This document shows positions 62,055-64,000 of a stretch of 64,000 nt of DNA, piece by piece. Both the position numbers and the translations under genes were made by a program. The stretch is taken from positions 53,728 to 117,727 of the forward strand of contig JARKQJ010000145.1 of the NCBI GenBank assembly GCA_029973955.1, given 5' to 3'. This DNA comes from Paludibaculum sp. (GTDB taxonomy: Bacteria; Acidobacteriota; Terriglobia; Bryobacterales; Bryobacteraceae). How positions within the stretch are numbered: position 1 is the stretch's first letter; every line of letters starts with the position of its first letter. The notes under the pieces are model-generated. The model made no database searches. It saw only the letters and a list, made by a program, of their open reading frames with translations, and had not been told where the DNA came from.

Positions 62055-64000
62055 GCCGGCACGATCTCATAGGAGTGGTTCACCGCGGTCTCGAACACCG
62101 TTAGCCCATTCTCCATCCGCGTCTTCACGGCCTTCCCGCCTGACCTCACCGCCACCAGCCCGGCCGTCCTCAAACGCACCGGATTGCCGCGGCTGGATTT
62201 CAATCCTGCCCGCACCAGACGCCCCTGCGCCCACTCCATCTCCACCTCAAACGCCCCGCGCGCCTTCAGCCCCCGCACTTTTCCCGTATGCCACGCCTTC
62301 GGCAACGCCGGCAGGAGCCGGATCTCGCCCAGGTGGCTTTGCAGTAGGATCTCCGCAATCCCCGCCGTGCCTCCGAAGTTCCCGTCGATCTGAAACGGCG
62401 GGTGCGTGTCGAACAGGTTCGGCAGCGTGCAGGTCGTGATCAGCATCGTCCACAGCTTGTAGGCCCTCTCCGGGTCCTGCAGCCGCGCCCAGAAGTTCAT
62501 CTTCCACGCCGTCGACCAACCCGTCGACTTGTCCCCCCGCACCTCCAACACCTTCCGCGCCGCCGCCGCCAGTTCCGGCGTCTGGTGGATATCGATCTGC
62601 TGCGAAGGATGCAGCCCGAACATATGCGACACGTGCCGGTGTTGCGGCTCCGGTTCATCGTAATCTTCAATCCACTCCATCACCCGTCCCGTCTTCGGCG
62701 AGATCCGGATCTCCGGCAACCGCCCCAGCGCCTGCTCGCAGCGCTGCCGGAACTCGCCATCCGTACCCAGCGCCTTCGTTGCCGAAATGCAGTTCGCCAG
62801 TAGATCCCGGCAGATCTCGATGTCCATCGTCGCTGCATAGGTGAACATCGCCTTTGTCCCATCCGCCTTCCGGAAACTGTTCTCCGGCGAATGCGACGGC
62901 GCCGTCACCAGCTTGCCCGCCGCCGGCGTCCCCGCCGGCGCTTCCACCAGGAAGTCCAGAATGAACTCCGCCGCGCCCTTCATCAGCGGATACCCGCGGC
63001 GCGCCAGAAACTCCCGGTCCTGCGTGTAGAGGTAATGTTCCCAAGGGTGCTGCGCCAGCCACGCCGCCCCCATCGGCCACACACCCCAGATTCCATCCGC
63101 CGGAGCCGTGTAGCCGAAGATGTCCGAAAGATGATGCACTACCCAACCCTTCGCCCCATAGTGCACCTTCGCCGTCCGCGAGCCCGGCTTCGATAGCGCG
63201 TCCATATAGTCGAACAGCGGCAGATGGCACTCCGTCAGATTCGTCGGCTCCGCCAGCCAGTAGTTCATCTGCAGGTTGATGTTCGTGTGGTAGTCCGCAT
63301 TCCACGGCGCCTTGATGTGCTCGTTCCACACCCCCTGCAGATTCGCCGGCAGCGTGCCCGGCCGCGACGATCCCAGCAGCAGATACCGTCCGTATTGGAA
63401 GTAGAGCGCCGCCAGGCTTTCGTCCGCATCGCCTGCCTTCACCCGCGCCAGCCGCTCGTCCGTCGGCAGCTTTGAGATCTCCGTATGTGCCGGCAGTTCC
63501 AATGCGACCCGCCCGAAGAAGACCTGATGCTCGGCCAAATGCCGCTGCCTCAGCTCCGCGTACGGCCGCTTGCACTTCGCCAGCGCCGTCGAGGTCGCCG
63601 TAGTCTCTGAGGGGTGATTGAAGTTGCTCGCAGCCGTCAGCCGCAGCACTACCTCATCGCAACCCTCGGCGATCAGTGCGCCGCCCTCCGCCCTCAACGA
63701 TCCCCCTCGCGCCTCTCCAGCCAGCCGGGCCTGGAACAGCAGCCCATCTCCGTTCACCTGTCCCCGCAGAATCAGCAGATTCGGCGTGGAGGGGTCCGCG
63801 GTCACCATCGCGTCCTGCTGCCTCGACATCCGGATCCGCGCCGAAATCCTCCCCGGCTTGTCGCTGGCCAATCGCAACACCACCGCCTGGTCCGACGCCG
63901 AGACGAACACCTACCGCGTGATCCTCTCCTCCCGGTGCGCGAACTCCGTCACCGCCACCGCCGTCTCCAGGTCCAGCCACCGCCGGTACTCCGATACCGC
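62051..64000 (-). pseudogene. GH95 glycoside hydrolase (alpha-L-fucosidase type), interrupted by an in-frame TAG; 5' end outside window
   Basis: The main frame (62051-63910, 619 codons) encodes most of GH95: [15 protein letters not shown] (the two Asn that activate water), [31 protein letters not shown] (in pieces; general acid Glu), [22 protein letters not shown] (Asp). At 63911-63913 there is TAG. Upstream, the same frame continues to the window edge with EYRRWLDLETAV and EERITR, the expected family sequence; where TAG stands, family members have Glu (TREVF). One base change (GAG to TAG) explains it. No frameshift. GTG 63910 could in principle restart, but the N-terminal beta domain would be lost. 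Confidence 0.8.

Noticed and set aside
1..64000. tRNA, rRNA, CRISPR array or phage/IS sequences
   Set aside because: No cloverleaf-like segments, no regularly spaced repeats and no integrase, transposase or phage structural motifs were found in the gaps or frames.

Overview
The window reads as a gene-dense, GC-rich chromosome segment of an Acidobacteriota bacterium, probably close to Bryobacterales / 'Solibacter'. This is inferred from tandem VWFA-related proteins of the acidobacterial type, a carboxypeptidase-regulatory/TonB receptor of about 1,100 residues with satellite Ig-like proteins, PEP-CTERM proteins, paired ThuA proteins, GH127/GH95 glycosidases and a zinc metalloprotease of the DUF5117 type. 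No rRNA, tRNA, CRISPR array, prophage or transposase was found. Genes are closely packed; only one intergenic gap clearly exceeds 300 bp (41368-41712).

Layout. 1-5 kb: two secreted VWA proteins, a small protein, a methyltransferase with a zinc ribbon, and an ECF sigma/anti-sigma pair running into rsmA. 6-11 kb: gltX, glnS and a carbamoyltransferase overlapping glnS, then an orphan Phd/YefM antitoxin. 11-15 kb (minus): CDP-alcohol phosphatidyltransferase, GtrA-like protein and a two-subunit exported molybdenum hydroxylase, divergent from a TonB-like protein. 15-19 kb: ThuA protein, PEP-CTERM protein and a membrane protein/sigma/anti-sigma module. 19-28 kb: GH127, a large TonB-dependent receptor and two Ig-like surface proteins. 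28-31 kb: lipoprotein, then GHMP kinase/CPBP protease/BamE-like operon. 31-35 kb (minus): fused trpEG, a 38-codon ORF, hydroxysqualene dehydroxylase (hpnE) and a small secreted protein. 35-44 kb: TPR-like protein, M28 peptidase, zinc metalloprotease, PEP-CTERM protein, Tat-exported Gfo/Idh oxidoreductase, lipoprotein. 44-50 kb: gyrA, a polyprenol-type glycosyltransferase, a second ThuA protein and a YdcF protein. 50-57 kb: NarL-type two-component system divergent from a heavy-metal RND efflux operon (czcCBA-like). 57-60 kb: nrfHA (nitrite to ammonium) divergent from a large outer-membrane barrel protein, with a Crp/Fnr-type palindrome between them. 60-64 kb: secreted M24 peptidase and a GH95 fucosidase gene interrupted by an in-frame stop.

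The overall picture is a soil heterotroph that degrades polysaccharide and peptide, with envelope stress sigma factors, metal efflux, hopanoid synthesis and an anaerobic nitrite-ammonification module. I do not see an unmistakably new system. The best leads are the nrf/barrel divergon, the GH95 amber codon, the orphan antitoxin with its apparent operator, a hairpin covering the Shine-Dalgarno of a ThuA gene, and a strand-composition switch in the middle of the window.
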